Of a stretch of DNA of 64,000 nucleotides, positions 41,916 through 52,067 are shown piece after piece. This DNA is from Verrucomicrobiota bacterium. Its GTDB lineage: Bacteria; Verrucomicrobiota; Verrucomicrobiia; JADLBR01. The translations under genes and the position numbers were made by a program. The stretch is taken from assembly GCA_029560585.1 (NCBI GenBank), contig JAKQKQ010000061.1, positions 1 to 64,000 of the forward strand, read 5' to 3'. Every line of letters begins with the position of its first letter. The first letter of the stretch is position 1. Under the pieces are notes generated by a model. The model was given only the letters and a program-made list of their open reading frames with translations. It had not been told where the DNA came from and did not search any database.

Positions 41916-44033
41916 ATGCGAATCTCGATTGGCACTTGTTTATTCGGCGGTCTGATCTTGGTCGCCGCGCGGCCCATCGTTGCGGCGGAGAGCCGCAGCG
42001 CGGATATCGTTGTCTATGGCGGGACTTCAAGCGGCATCGCTTCGGCGGTGGCGGCGGCTCGCGAGGGGAAGACGGTGCTGCTCCTCGAGGCGGGCAAACA
42101 CCTCGGTGGTCTCACCACGGGCGGCCTCGGTGCGACGGATATCGGCAACAAGGGCGCCATCGGCGGCATCGCGCGGGAATTCTACGAGCGCATCCATCGG
42201 CACTACGCGAAGCCGGAAGCCTGGACATGGGAGCAGACGCCGCAGGCCAAAGCTGGCCAGGAACGGGGCAAGGATCCCCTCGTTGAAAAGACGGGTCGTC
42301 CAACGCAATGGACGTTCGAGCCGCACGTGGCCATGGCGATCTACAGGCAGATGTTGGCCGAGGCGAAGATCGAGCCCCGGTTCGGGCAACGGCTCGACAA
42401 GGTGAAGAAGGACGGAGGGCGCATTGTCGAGATCACGATGGCGGATGGCCAGACCTACGGCGGGCGGATGTTCGTAGACGCAACGTACGAGGGCGATCTC
42501 ATGGCGAAGGCCGGCGTCAGCTACACCGTGGGACGCGAGGCCAACGCCCAATATGGTGAGACTCTGAATGGCGTCCGGGCGGAGACACGATACCACCAGT
42601 TCAAGGTCGCCGTGGACCCGTACCTAAAGCCGGGAGATCCTTCCAGCGGCCTGCTGCCGTACGTCCAGCCGGGCGACGGTGGGGCACCGGGCTCGGGCGA
42701 CAAGGCTGTCCAGGCCTACAACTATCGACTTTGCATGACCCGCGTGGCCGCCAACAGGGTGCCATGGGCGGCGCCGCCGGGATACGACGAGAAGAAGTAT
42801 GAGCTGTTGGCGAGGTACCTCGCCGCGCGGGTTGAGTCGGGCCGTCCCGCAAAAGTTGGCGAACTGATGAACCCGGTCCCCATGCCCAATGGCAAGACGG
42901 ACACGAATAATAACGGACCCTTCTCGACGGACTTTATCGGTATGAACTACGACTATCCCGACGCCGGCTACGCGGTCCGGGCCCGGATAGAGAAGGAGCA
43001 CGAGAATTACATCCGGGGCTTCCTCTATTTCCTCTCCAGCAGCCCACGCGTGCCGCAGGCGCTGCGCGACGAGATGAACAGCTGGGGCCTCGCCAAGGAC
43101 GAGTTTATCGACACGGATCACTTCCCGCCGCAGATGTACGTGCGCGAGGCGAGGCGGATGGTCTCCGACTACGTCATGACCGAACACGATTGCCGCTGGG
43201 AGCGAAAACCCAGCGACGGCATCGGCCTCGGCGCCTACGGGATGGACAGCCACAACTGCCAGCGGATCGTGAAAGCGGGCCGTGTCGAAAACGAGGGCGA
43301 CGTCGAGGTCCCGGTCAGTGGGCCCTATCCGGTTTCCTATCGGTCGATCGTGCCAAAGGCTAGCGAGTGCGAGAACCTATTCGTGCCCGTGTGCTTATCC
43401 GCGACGCACATCGCCTACGGTTCGATCCGCATGGAACCGGTGTTCATGATACTCGGCCAGTCGTGCGCCGTCGCCGCATCCATGGCCATCGATGACAAGG
43501 TCGCCATTCAGAAAGTCGACTATGACAAACTCGCGGCGAAACTGCGGGCACAGGAGCAGATCATTTCAAACGAGGGCTTTCCGCCGAGACGGCCGCCGCC
43601 GGCGGCGCTGGATCCGACCCGGCTGGGTGGCATCGTCGTCGATGACGCGGACGCGGCGATCACCGGCGAATGGTCTAGCTCATCGGCCTCGGGGCCGTTC
43701 GTTGGCGAGGGCTATCTGCACGACGCGAACGAGGGCAAGGGCGAGAAGCGGATCCGATACACGCCAAGACTCCCGAAGGTCGGTCGCTATGAGGTCCGCA
43801 TCATATATGCGGCGCTGGCAAACCGCGCCTCGAACGTGCCCGTGACCATTCGGTCGGCCGACGGCGCAAAGACGGTCACCGTGAACGAGAAGCAACCGCT
43901 GAAGAATGATCAGCCGCTTTCTCTCGGTGTGTTTTCGTTCGAGGCCGGTTCGAGCGGTTGGGTGGAGATCCGCAACGATGGCACCGATGGCCACGTCATC
44001 GCCGACGCGGTGCAGTTTGTGCCAGAACGCTAG
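41916..44033 (+). CDS. Secreted FAD-dependent oxidoreductase with golvesin-like C-terminus
   Basis: 705 residues, signal peptide MRISIGTCLFGGLILVAARPIVAAE. Residues about 28-560 are the FAD_oxidored fold (ADIVVYGGTSSGIASAVAAAREGKTVLLLEAGKHLGGLTTGGLG, then MFVDATYEGDLMAKAGVSYTVGREA). From about 570 a beta-sandwich (DDADAAITGEWSSSSASGPFVGEGYLHD ... IADAVQFVPE) matches the golvesin/xanthan-lyase C-terminal domain. The combination is common in PVC and Bacteroidota genomes near polysaccharide genes, but the reaction is unknown. Its TAG stop begins a family B palindrome. Confidence 0.9.
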   Translation: MRISIGTCLFGGLILVAARPIVAAESRSADIVVYGGTSSGIASAVAAAREGKTVLLLEAGKHLGGLTTGGLGATDIGNKGAIGGIAREFYERIHRHYAKPEAWTWEQTPQAKAGQERGKDPLVEKTGRPTQWTFEPHVAMAIYRQMLAEAKIEPRFGQRLDKVKKDGGRIVEITMADGQTYGGRMFVDATYEGDLMAKAGVSYTVGREANAQYGETLNGVRAETRYHQFKVAVDPYLKPGDPSSGLLPYVQPGDGGAPGSGDKAVQAYNYRLCMTRVAANRVPWAAPPGYDEKKYELLARYLAARVESGRPAKVGELMNPVPMPNGKTDTNNNGPFSTDFIGMNYDYPDAGYAVRARIEKEHENYIRGFLYFLSSSPRVPQALRDEMNSWGLAKDEFIDTDHFPPQMYVREARRMVSDYVMTEHDCRWERKPSDGIGLGAYGMDSHNCQRIVKAGRVENEGDVEVPVSGPYPVSYRSIVPKASECENLFVPVCLSATHIAYGSIRMEPVFMILGQSCAVAASMAIDDKVAIQKVDYDKLAAKLRAQEQIISNEGFPPRRPPPAALDPTRLGGIVVDDADAAITGEWSSSSASGPFVGEGYLHDANEGKGEKRIRYTPRLPKVGRYEVRIIYAALANRASNVPVTIRSADGAKTVTVNEKQPLKNDQPLSLGVFSFEAGSSGWVEIRNDGTDGHVIADAVQFVPER

Positions 44034-44076
44034 CCCGGATATTTCACAGCCGGCCGGCTGTGAAATATCCGGGCTC
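44030..44076 (-). repeat. Family B palindrome, copy 3
   Basis: CTAG at 44030 leads into GCCCGGATATTTCACAGCC paired with its complement around a GGCC centre, a nearly uninterrupted stem of about 21 bp. TAG at 44031-44033 is the FAD oxidoreductase stop. Confidence 0.9.
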
Positions 44077-44166
44077 GAAAACTCAGATGCCTGGCAGCAG
44101 GAGCCTGCTTGCAGGCGATTCCATGCGCGAATCGCGCGCAAGCGCGCTCCTACGTCTCATTTTCAC
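44074..44166 (-). repeat. Family C repeat, copy 3 (inverted, abutting family B)
   Basis: On the minus strand it reads GAAAATGAGACGTAGGAGCG, then the two family C hairpins, with a CTGAGTTTTCGAG tail that merges into the family B copy. A B-C composite therefore fills the convergent gap between the FAD gene and the DUF4091 gene. Confidence 0.82.
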
Positions 44167-44214
44167 CCCCGGTGGGGTCCCCGCGCCCCGCACCGGGCGT
44201 GGGATCTGACTGGG

Positions 44215-47200
44215 TTATCTCTTCTGCAGTTCGACGATTGCTCGGGCGAGCTTGTCCCTGTGGGCCTCGATCGTGGCCGGATCGCGCGTGAAGTGGGTGA
44301 GATCTGTGGAGACATCGGCGGGGATCGTCAGCAGGGCCTCGTACTTCGCGCGCTCCCGAGGATCGACCTTTGACGCTTTTTTGGTCAAGAGCCGTTTGAG
44401 GATGACGAAATACTCGTAATCCTCGATGCCATCGCGAAGGAGCTCGAGGCGGATGCTGTCCACGGGTCCGTCCATCACCGGGGCCGGTGGCTTGCCATCG
44501 GCGGCCGCCTCCGGCGGATACATGAAACGGCCATCGCCATTGCCCCACGCATTCTTGGTGCCGGGGGCGAGGGTTGCGGAGGACACCCAGCTCATCGGAT
44601 CGAGATAGGGGTTCTGCGGATGCGCACCGTCGGGATAGGCCGTTGGGCTGGTCCAATAGACGGTTTCCCAGATGAGGACGCCGGTCACGCGTTCAGCCCA
44701 TGTCTGCCAGAGCCAGACGCGCATCTCGGTGCCGGGGTGGTCAATGAACTCCGTTGCATACGGCGCCTTCGGGCCACAGCAGACATACCACCAGAACTGG
44801 TCGCCGGCCCTGCGCCTTTCCTCAGTGCCTTCGACGTTGAGCGAGGGGGTCAGCGGCACCCAGAGATTCGGCCCGCCGACCAGCTCCGTCTCCACTTGTT
44901 CGGTCAACATCCGCCGCAGGCCGGGCGCATGCTTTTTGAGTTTGGCGAAGCCGTTCATGACGAATGCGTAGTCCTTGGGGTCGGGCTCGTCGAACCAGTA
45001 GACGTAAGCCCTATTGAGCCACCCCTTGTCGCGCAGGTGGTCCTCGACGCCCTTCAGGTATTTGCCGAGCAGGATGTCGTATTTGGGGGCGTCCTCCGCG
45101 TAGCCCAGGAATCTGGGCTCGGACCGTCCCTGGAATGTGCCGCCGCCAAGGCCGTCGATATGGATGACGAAAGAGTTGAAGTGATACTGTTCAAAGGCGC
45201 GCGTCATGGCCGCGTCCCACTTTTCCCAATCGAACACCGGCGTGACCTTTGCTGCGTCGATAGGTTCGAAGTCCCCGCCCTCGATCATCGGATTGCCGGA
45301 GGCGGCATCGGTGATCGACAGCGCATCGATCCACAGGCGGCCCGTGGCGGCGCCCGGTTCCTGATAGCCTGCGGCCCATAGTGAGAAACGACATGTGGTG
45401 GCCCCCTGCGGGAATGCCGAGACCGTGGTTTCGAAATCCTGCCACGCGGGTTTCCCGTCGATCGCGATATCGGTATTGCGGCCGCGAATCCAGGTGCCGT
45501 CCGCCCTCTGATAATTCAGTGAGAAAAGGAATCGGTGCGGCCTGTCGGTCCTGTGCTTGAAGGCGATCTTGAGCCCCTTTGGTGGCAGCGTCACCACCTG
45601 ATCGTAAGAGGCGCACACGTTTTCTCGTTCGCTCGCGTCATCCACGAAAAGAGCGCCCCGGCCCTCCGCATGCTCGTTGGTGACGATGGTGCCGCCGTGC
45701 CAGGGGTTCAGCCCCAGCCATTGGACATGCCAGCCATCCATGGGCGCGGGATTGTAGGGCGAAATGTGATGCTCCGACAGACTCGTGAGATATTTGCCCA
45801 GCACCGCGCGGCGATGCTCGGGATCCGTGACTTTCTGATATCGCCACACCGTATTCGGGCTGAAGCCGAACGACGTCTCGCAGGTGACCGTATCCGGGAG
45901 TGCAAAACCGTACACCTCGACGTGGAAAGCCGTCGACAGCGTCGCACCATCCGCCTCGATCGTCAGGGTGCCGCGATAGATGCCGGCGGGCGCATCCTTC
46001 GGGGCCTTGACGCGAATCCAGTACGGCTGGTTTTCGCCCGCGGCGAGATGGATGGGTTTGGCCTGGGGTGGCAGTGGGTCGGGCCAATCCGCGAGCGTCC
46101 CGGTCTTGTCGGTCTTCTTCGTGATGGGCACATAGCCCACGCGCAGCACCTCGACATTTTCGGCGGGGATCCGGCCTTCGTCCGAAACAAGTTCGCTGGC
46201 GCGGACCACGACGTTCGAGAGGGCGGCGCTGGGTGTGATCACCACTTGCAGCGCCTCCCGCTCGTTTTTTGCGGTGCGCAGGATCAGGTCCTTCGCGACA
46301 CGTCGTGGCAAGGTGCGGTGGCGCGGGATCTTCCACCCGGAGGAGGCGCACCACAGATTCAGCTTGGGGTGATTCACCGGGATGATCTCGCCATAGGTGT
46401 CATCGTAATAGTCGGGCACGAGGATGGAGGCCTTGGCCGCGTAGGCATCGCCCAGTTCGACGGCCATCTGCCACGGGCCGGTTCCGGGAATTTCGTATGG
46501 CGCGCGCAGGTCGAGTGTTTCGCCGGCGGGCAATGCCACCGCGACGATATTGGTATGCGTGGGCGAACCGTCGCGCGAGAGGAGCACGCGCGCCTCGGTT
46601 TTCAGGGCGGTTCCCGACTCGTTACGAGCCCGTAAGGCCACGGCATTGCCGCCGCCGGGGATGGTCGCGCCCAGTCCCAAGACCTGAACCTTGACCTCGG
46701 GATTCATGGCTTCGACCTCGATGTACCGTGTGCTGCCGACGAGGTTCAGGGGGTTTCCGTCCACGGCGGCATGAAAGGCATAGCCGTGTACCTGCAGGTT
46801 GCAGGGGGAGGCGTCGGATCGCATGCGCACGCACACGACGCGGGCGGGAAACAGGGCGTGCGGCAGGTCAAATTTCGCGGTCCCCGTACGGGACAAAGAG
46901 CCCACCTGTTGCCAGTCGTTGGAGTTGGTCGAGGCCTCGACGAACAAAGTGCCGTTCACGTAGTAGTTGCAGGCAATTTCGATGGCGCCCGACAGTAGTC
47001 GGCGACCATCCGTCCCGTGCCGGTACGTCACGGTGTGGGCCTTTCCGAAACACCACCGGTCCGAATTGAAGGACGCATCGAAGTCCGCGAGGGGACGGCT
47101 GTGATTGCCGCACTCGTTGCCGAGCGGGGCATCGAACGCATACTTGTTGCCCGTGAGCTGCTCGCCCGCGCCGAGGGTCAAGCCCTCCGCCGAGGCATAA

Positions 47201-47694
47201 ACCGGCTGCACCGGCACGAGTGATGCGCCGTCAAAAAACAACTTTCCCCTCATCTGCCACTGGCCCAGGCGAATGGGCGCCGTCGCCCCTCCGGTGCTGG
47301 ACGGTGCGGCGAACACATATTCGTGGCGCGCCCACGTCTTGCCTGGGACGCCGATGTCCCTATTCGCGAACGTCGGCCCGCTGACCGCCGTCCCGCCACT
47401 GGCGTCGTCAGCCCGCGCGTCGAAGCCAAAACGGTACGTGCGACCGGGTTGAAACGTCACGGGCTCGGAGAGCCACGCGCCGTCACCCGTCCCGTTCCCA
47501 TCGATTCTGATGCAGGCGGCGCCATCGACGCCATTTGTTTTGAGCCACTCGCCATGACCCCGCGGCAGGCCCCAGCCCAAAAGTGTCTTCTGCCCCTGCT
47601 CAAATGAAGGATTGACCAGCAACCCGCCTTGACCGAATGCCCCGACTGTCCAGCCGAACAGCATCCAGAGCGTGGCACCTGTCACAGAATTCAT
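44215..47694 (-). CDS. DUF4091 glycoside-hydrolase-like protein, secreted
   Basis: 1159 residues with a signal peptide after MNSVTGATLWMLFGWTVGAFG. Carbohydrate-binding-like beta modules occupy about 20-330 (LVNPSFEQGQKTLLGWG). Later come an Ig-like support domain (NEREALQVVITPSAALSNVVVRASEL, AGIYRGTLTIEADG) and the DUF4091 barrel with YVYWFDEPDPKDYAFV and the closing RLELLRDGIEDYEYFVILKRLL. DUF4091 is a poorly characterised glycosidase-like family often encoded near other carbohydrate genes. GAGAAAAGGGC precedes the ATG. It is last in a same-strand series from the ECF sigma gene. Confidence 0.9.
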   Translation of the reverse strand: MNSVTGATLWMLFGWTVGAFGQGGLLVNPSFEQGQKTLLGWGLPRGHGEWLKTNGVDGAACIRIDGNGTGDGAWLSEPVTFQPGRTYRFGFDARADDASGGTAVSGPTFANRDIGVPGKTWARHEYVFAAPSSTGGATAPIRLGQWQMRGKLFFDGASLVPVQPVYASAEGLTLGAGEQLTGNKYAFDAPLGNECGNHSRPLADFDASFNSDRWCFGKAHTVTYRHGTDGRRLLSGAIEIACNYYVNGTLFVEASTNSNDWQQVGSLSRTGTAKFDLPHALFPARVVCVRMRSDASPCNLQVHGYAFHAAVDGNPLNLVGSTRYIEVEAMNPEVKVQVLGLGATIPGGGNAVALRARNESGTALKTEARVLLSRDGSPTHTNIVAVALPAGETLDLRAPYEIPGTGPWQMAVELGDAYAAKASILVPDYYDDTYGEIIPVNHPKLNLWCASSGWKIPRHRTLPRRVAKDLILRTAKNEREALQVVITPSAALSNVVVRASELVSDEGRIPAENVEVLRVGYVPITKKTDKTGTLADWPDPLPPQAKPIHLAAGENQPYWIRVKAPKDAPAGIYRGTLTIEADGATLSTAFHVEVYGFALPDTVTCETSFGFSPNTVWRYQKVTDPEHRRAVLGKYLTSLSEHHISPYNPAPMDGWHVQWLGLNPWHGGTIVTNEHAEGRGALFVDDASERENVCASYDQVVTLPPKGLKIAFKHRTDRPHRFLFSLNYQRADGTWIRGRNTDIAIDGKPAWQDFETTVSAFPQGATTCRFSLWAAGYQEPGAATGRLWIDALSITDAASGNPMIEGGDFEPIDAAKVTPVFDWEKWDAAMTRAFEQYHFNSFVIHIDGLGGGTFQGRSEPRFLGYAEDAPKYDILLGKYLKGVEDHLRDKGWLNRAYVYWFDEPDPKDYAFVMNGFAKLKKHAPGLRRMLTEQVETELVGGPNLWVPLTPSLNVEGTEERRRAGDQFWWYVCCGPKAPYATEFIDHPGTEMRVWLWQTWAERVTGVLIWETVYWTSPTAYPDGAHPQNPYLDPMSWVSSATLAPGTKNAWGNGDGRFMYPPEAAADGKPPAPVMDGPVDSIRLELLRDGIEDYEYFVILKRLLTKKASKVDPRERAKYEALLTIPADVSTDLTHFTRDPATIEAHRDKLARAIVELQKR

Positions 47695-47932
47695 ATCGCC
47701 CTTTTCTCTCGTGAGCCCTTTCAGCGGGGTCTGCCACTTCAAGGCCATCAGGCCCGCGGCCAGCTATCCGTATCAGGCTATCCAACGGCCGTTGAGCTTC
47801 AAGCCGATGAATCGGCACCACAGGATGCGATCTGACTTCTTCCTTTCGCCCGCATGCGTTGATTCCGGTTCCGTGGCCAAAGCGGCCCGGGAAGGGTCGG
47901 GGGTTGAGGGGATATGCAGATCTTTGGCACGC

Positions 47933-50437
47933 TCAACGAAGATTGGGCGCGTAGGTGAACTGCGCGGTCGCAGTGGTCTCTCGGTTGGTCTTTAAACGGA
48001 CCCAGTGTGCGGAGTAGCCGATCGGGAAGTCATGTGTCGCGGTCTTGCCGGGCTCGACGGTCAGCCGCCGATATTCGCTCCAGGTGCCGTCCGCCGCGAA
48101 ATCGATCTCGATCGTGAAGGTGACGGGCGCATCGGACGCATGGGACAGGGCGAGGGATTTGGCGCGGTAGCCCGCCATGAGATAGGGATCGCTGGGTTCG
48201 TCCGCATTGACCGCCGTGTCCTTCCACGGTCCGCCGGTGCCGCGGGGTGGACCCATTCGCCAGAGGTCATCCACGTCACCGAACCAGATCGCGGCCTTGT
48301 CATCTGGGGCCTTATAGACGTGTTCGCCGGCGGGGGCGTCGGCTCGAACGCCGGTCAGGACGAGCATCCCGCGCCAGGAGGCGAAATCGCCGATGCGTTT
48401 GCCATGCGTGCAGATGGGCCGCATGCGGCGAAAGCCCCCGGCGTCCCCATAGGGCACTTCATAGAAGGTGCCGTGCGCGTTGAGATGGATGCGTTCGGTG
48501 ACGACCTCCCTGCTGCCACGCGGCCAACCGTCGGCGAAGGGCCGATCATAGGTCGCATCGGTCTTTGGGATGCGGTAGCGCAGCTCGCCCTGTCGCACGA
48601 TGACTGATGCGGCGTCGATCTCGAAGGGGGGCTCGGTGCCGACGCCATATTTTTTGCGAAGGACGCCCTCTTTGTCCGCGTCATCCATCGGGGTGAACTC
48701 CAGTTTGCCGTCCATGGTCCACGCACTTCTTCCTTTCACCGCATCGTCCTCGCAGAGGTTCGAGGCGAAGAGCAATTGCCTTGCATTGGCCATGGCGGGC
48801 TTGGCGATTCCACCGACGACGGCCGAGGATTCTTTCGCGGATGCGAGAGCGCCGAAAAGCTCGGGCGTCGCGGGCCGGGGCGGGTTCGCGAGGCGGAAGT
48901 AGGCACTGGCCGATTTGGCGGCCTGGGTGGCTTTCACGCGCACCCACTGCGCCTTGAATTCATCGCCGAGGATGTGGAACGCGTAGCCGTTGGCGGGCAC
49001 CCTGACCTTTGCGGTGGGGCGCCATTCACCGCGACCATCGGCATCCGCTTCGACGATGAACTCGACATCGCTTTCCGACGCATGTTTCAGGTGGAGGCAA
49101 CCCTCGCGGAAGCCGCGGACGAGAAAGGGGGGCGAGATTTCGCCGGCGGTCACGTCGTCGTTGAGCCACGGGCCGCCATTGCCCGAGGGCGCGCCCATGT
49201 TGTTCTCGATATCCGACCATGAACCAAACCAGATGCCGGAGTTCGACTGGCCGGCGATCTCGTTGCGCATGACCGAGGCATCGTCGCGGGTCATGACGAT
49301 CTGCCCCTGCCAGCCGCAATAATCCACGGGCATGCGGGTGTAGGTGGCGACAGGGCGGAGGCCGACCGTGTTCGCGGCACAGAACGTTTTCGGAAAGTCG
49401 TAGAAAAGCCCGTGCATGTGGGCCAAGAGACGACCGTCCGCGACCTCGCGGATTCGCGGCCATTCCGTATACCAGCCCCCGATGGCGTCGTGTGAATAGC
49501 TGCCCATCGGCAGCCGGAACGTGTGCCACGTGCCACCATCGAGAAGTTTCAGGATGACGGAGCGCTTGTCCCAGCCCATGGACCAGAGCGGGGCGCTGTC
49601 GTCGGGCGAGCCGAGGATGCCGCCGGGGCCTGTGACCTCGGTGAACTGGCGGCGCTCTACCAGTCGCCACGTGCGGCCATCCCATTCGGCGAGCGCGCCG
49701 CGGTCGTCGGGGCCCGAGGCGTCGGCACCGGCGAGATACTCGAATCTCATTTTCCCCACGCGCGCCTCTCCGTTGTTCGCGATCACGAGGCGGCCCTGCG
49801 CGGTGTAGGCGCCCTTGCCGTGCCAGCCGGGGACGGGTTTCTCGAAGAGGCGGTTGACCGCGAGGCTGTGGACATCGACCTCATAGATCGCGCCCTCCAT
49901 GTCGTAGAAGTAAACCTTATTGGCGGGGTCGCTGAGGTGGCGGGCGGTGGCGGTCATGCGTCCGACGAGCGCATCTTTGACGTTGGTCGCGCGGACGGCG
50001 CCATCGGCCCCGATGAAGTAGGGGCCGATGATCAGCTGATTGGATTCGCGGTGGATCATGCGGTTGGCGTGGGTGCCGCCGACGCTCTCGGGCCGCATCT
50101 CCATACGGAGGTCTTTATCGATGGTGTAGAGCCTGTCCTCTCCACCATGGGTCATGTGGGGTGGGTACGTGATGATCCAGAGCCTGTCGGCCCAGGGCAC
50201 GACGGCGCCGATGCCGCATTCTCCGTAGGGGTTGAATACGGCCAGGTGCGGGTAGATCCCGCTGACGCGGACCACCTTGTCACCGGGGGTTGGCCCCCAT
50301 GCCTTTCCGATGCCATCCGAGCGGGAGGTGGGATCCGCGGCGTGCGATGTCGCGCACGCGATGGCCAGCAGCACCGCGATAAGGGGCCCACGGCGCAGGG
50401 GAGCGATGTTTCTTCTAATTTGGGTTGTCATGGGCAT
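47933..50437 (-). CDS. Secreted protein of unknown function with an internal tandem duplication
   Basis: About 834 residues, signal peptide ending ATSHAA. The N-terminal 330 residues have propeller-like repeats (LWIITYPPHMTHGGEDRLYTID, VYFYDMEGAIYEVDV). Two related blocks follow: IWFGSWSDIENNMGAPSGNG to about 500, and IWFGDVDDLWRMGPPRGTGG to the C-terminus. Both share GPW, HAS, a predicted beta-sandwich and a WVR-K strand. No enzyme motif is assigned. GGAGG supports ATG 50437; ATG 50431 also fits. The start overlaps the FecR-LamG gene, which implies coupled expression. Confidence 0.72.
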   Translation of the reverse strand: MPMTTQIRRNIAPLRRGPLIAVLLAIACATSHAADPTSRSDGIGKAWGPTPGDKVVRVSGIYPHLAVFNPYGECGIGAVVPWADRLWIITYPPHMTHGGEDRLYTIDKDLRMEMRPESVGGTHANRMIHRESNQLIIGPYFIGADGAVRATNVKDALVGRMTATARHLSDPANKVYFYDMEGAIYEVDVHSLAVNRLFEKPVPGWHGKGAYTAQGRLVIANNGEARVGKMRFEYLAGADASGPDDRGALAEWDGRTWRLVERRQFTEVTGPGGILGSPDDSAPLWSMGWDKRSVILKLLDGGTWHTFRLPMGSYSHDAIGGWYTEWPRIREVADGRLLAHMHGLFYDFPKTFCAANTVGLRPVATYTRMPVDYCGWQGQIVMTRDDASVMRNEIAGQSNSGIWFGSWSDIENNMGAPSGNGGPWLNDDVTAGEISPPFLVRGFREGCLHLKHASESDVEFIVEADADGRGEWRPTAKVRVPANGYAFHILGDEFKAQWVRVKATQAAKSASAYFRLANPPRPATPELFGALASAKESSAVVGGIAKPAMANARQLLFASNLCEDDAVKGRSAWTMDGKLEFTPMDDADKEGVLRKKYGVGTEPPFEIDAASVIVRQGELRYRIPKTDATYDRPFADGWPRGSREVVTERIHLNAHGTFYEVPYGDAGGFRRMRPICTHGKRIGDFASWRGMLVLTGVRADAPAGEHVYKAPDDKAAIWFGDVDDLWRMGPPRGTGGPWKDTAVNADEPSDPYLMAGYRAKSLALSHASDAPVTFTIEIDFAADGTWSEYRRLTVEPGKTATHDFPIGYSAHWVRLKTNRETTATAQFTYAPNLR

Positions 50438-52067
50438 TCGCCTCCGGTTTGTGTTGCGGTGGCGCGTTCTCGCGCATCAGCCTCCGGATGGCCTCGCGCG
50501 CCAGCGCCGCATCGAAGATGAAGATCTCATCGAGCGCGCCACGGAACACGCGGCCGCCGCGGCGGGGATGGGCGTCCATGTTTCGGCCAAGTGTCACGGC
50601 GGTGGCGCCGGCCCGATCGACATCGGTGTTGACCTCGCGGATTCCCTTGCGTTCGGCGGGCTCAAGTTCGCCATCGATGTAGAGCAGGATGTGCGTGGTA
50701 TTGCGCGGGCCCACGCCGTCGAAGAGGACCGCGGCGAGGTGGTGCCATTGGCCGTCGCGGAGGTCGCGTGCGCCAATGACTTGGCTCGTGTGGACGCCGG
50801 CGCGGAGGCGACCGAGCGGTCCGTCCTCGGGAAGCGGATTGATCGAGATCTGCCACGCGGCCCCCGGGCTTTGCATGGTGCCCCAGCTCACGAGCGCGAA
50901 TCCGTTGATCGGATTCCAGTCCGTGGGGATCTTGGCCCATAGGGCGACGGTTCTTGCCCGGCCGCCGGATATTCCGCCGAAATCGGTGGCGACGAAATCT
51001 CCAGCCCCATCGAAGTCGAGGGCGGAACCGAACCGGCCGGGTATCCAAGCGGGTCCAGGGTCGTCGGCCTGTAGCGACGTGAGGCGTGCGGCGACTGCGG
51101 TGGCGAGCGGCCCTTCGGCCCGTGCCGTCCTTCCCGTTCCATCATCGAGGCTCCAGTGCACGTAAGATGCGGGGGATGCGCCCTGCGGGGGTAGTCGCGT
51201 CAAGAAGCGTGTGCCATCGGCGACCATGGCGGTGGCTGCGCGCCCCTCGATACGAAGGGCCTGGGACTCGTGCAGCTCTCGCGCCGCGACCTCGCCGGGG
51301 ACTGCCGCCCGCACGAGACCCTCGAGAACATGCACCTCCGTGCCGCGCCCGCGGGGATCGACCTGGATCCCGAATCGGGTGCCCACATCGATGATCCGGC
51401 CGTCGGGGCTCTCGATCGTGAAGCCGGTCGCGGCGGGGGGCACTTCGGCCGCGGCGCGTCCGGCGTGGAGACGCACCTTGTTCGGCCCAATCACATCCAG
51501 GCGCGCCGGGCCCTCGAAGATCGCGCTGGCACCGCTCATGAAGCGGATCTTTAGGAAACCTCCCTCGATTCCGATTCGTCCCCGGCAGAGCTTTTGGCCA
51601 TCCACCAGGGGAACCTGTCCGTCGGCCCATCGAATCGCCTCGGCGCCCGCGACGGTGGCAAGCGCGCCTTGCGAGGCCTCCCTCCGGGCCAGAAGAGAGA
51701 CGAGTCCCAACAAGATAAGGAAGACGGCGGCCCATGCGCCCCACTGACGCATCCATGAGAGGTCGCGCCGGCGCGGGCGCGATGCTCCCGCCTCGTGGCC
51801 GATGCGCGCGATCACGCGCGAGCAGAATTGCTGGCCGTCCGCGTCTTTCGCCTGCAGTCGCGCGAGCACCTCGTCCGCGAACGCATCGGCCATCCCGCTG
51901 GTGGTGCCATGGTGCCGGAGGAGTCTCTCGACTTGTCGGAGGATGGCGAGATCGCGCAGGAGAGCGGGATCCGACCGTGCGGCGGAGAATAGCGCCGGGG
52001 CATTCATTGGCGCGAGTTCGCCAGCGAGCCATTGTGAAAGCATGCGGTGGCGCATCGCGGGCTTCAT
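50415..52067 (-). CDS. FecR-domain anti-sigma-like protein with LamG domain
   Basis: 550 residues. The cytoplasmic N-terminus (about 1-105, anti-sigma-like helices) is followed by one membrane helix (GAWAAVFLILLGLVSLLA). A FecR domain spans about 140-290 (GPARLDVIGPNKVRLHAGRAAAEVPPAATGFTIESPDGRIIDVGTRFGI), and a C-terminal LamG/concanavalin-like domain spans about 330-530 (ALDFDGAGDFVATDFGGISG, DGQWHHLAAVLFDG). This architecture is characteristic of PVC bacteria and pairs with the ECF sigma factor whose stop overlaps its start (ATGA). It would sense an outer carbohydrate or protein signal and release the sigma factor. Confidence 0.92.
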   Translation of the reverse strand: MKPAMRHRMLSQWLAGELAPMNAPALFSAARSDPALLRDLAILRQVERLLRHHGTTSGMADAFADEVLARLQAKDADGQQFCSRVIARIGHEAGASRPRRRDLSWMRQWGAWAAVFLILLGLVSLLARREASQGALATVAGAEAIRWADGQVPLVDGQKLCRGRIGIEGGFLKIRFMSGASAIFEGPARLDVIGPNKVRLHAGRAAAEVPPAATGFTIESPDGRIIDVGTRFGIQVDPRGRGTEVHVLEGLVRAAVPGEVAARELHESQALRIEGRAATAMVADGTRFLTRLPPQGASPASYVHWSLDDGTGRTARAEGPLATAVAARLTSLQADDPGPAWIPGRFGSALDFDGAGDFVATDFGGISGGRARTVALWAKIPTDWNPINGFALVSWGTMQSPGAAWQISINPLPEDGPLGRLRAGVHTSQVIGARDLRDGQWHHLAAVLFDGVGPRNTTHILLYIDGELEPAERKGIREVNTDVDRAGATAVTLGRNMDAHPRRGGRVFRGALDEIFIFDAALAREAIRRLMRENAPPQHKPEANAHDNPN

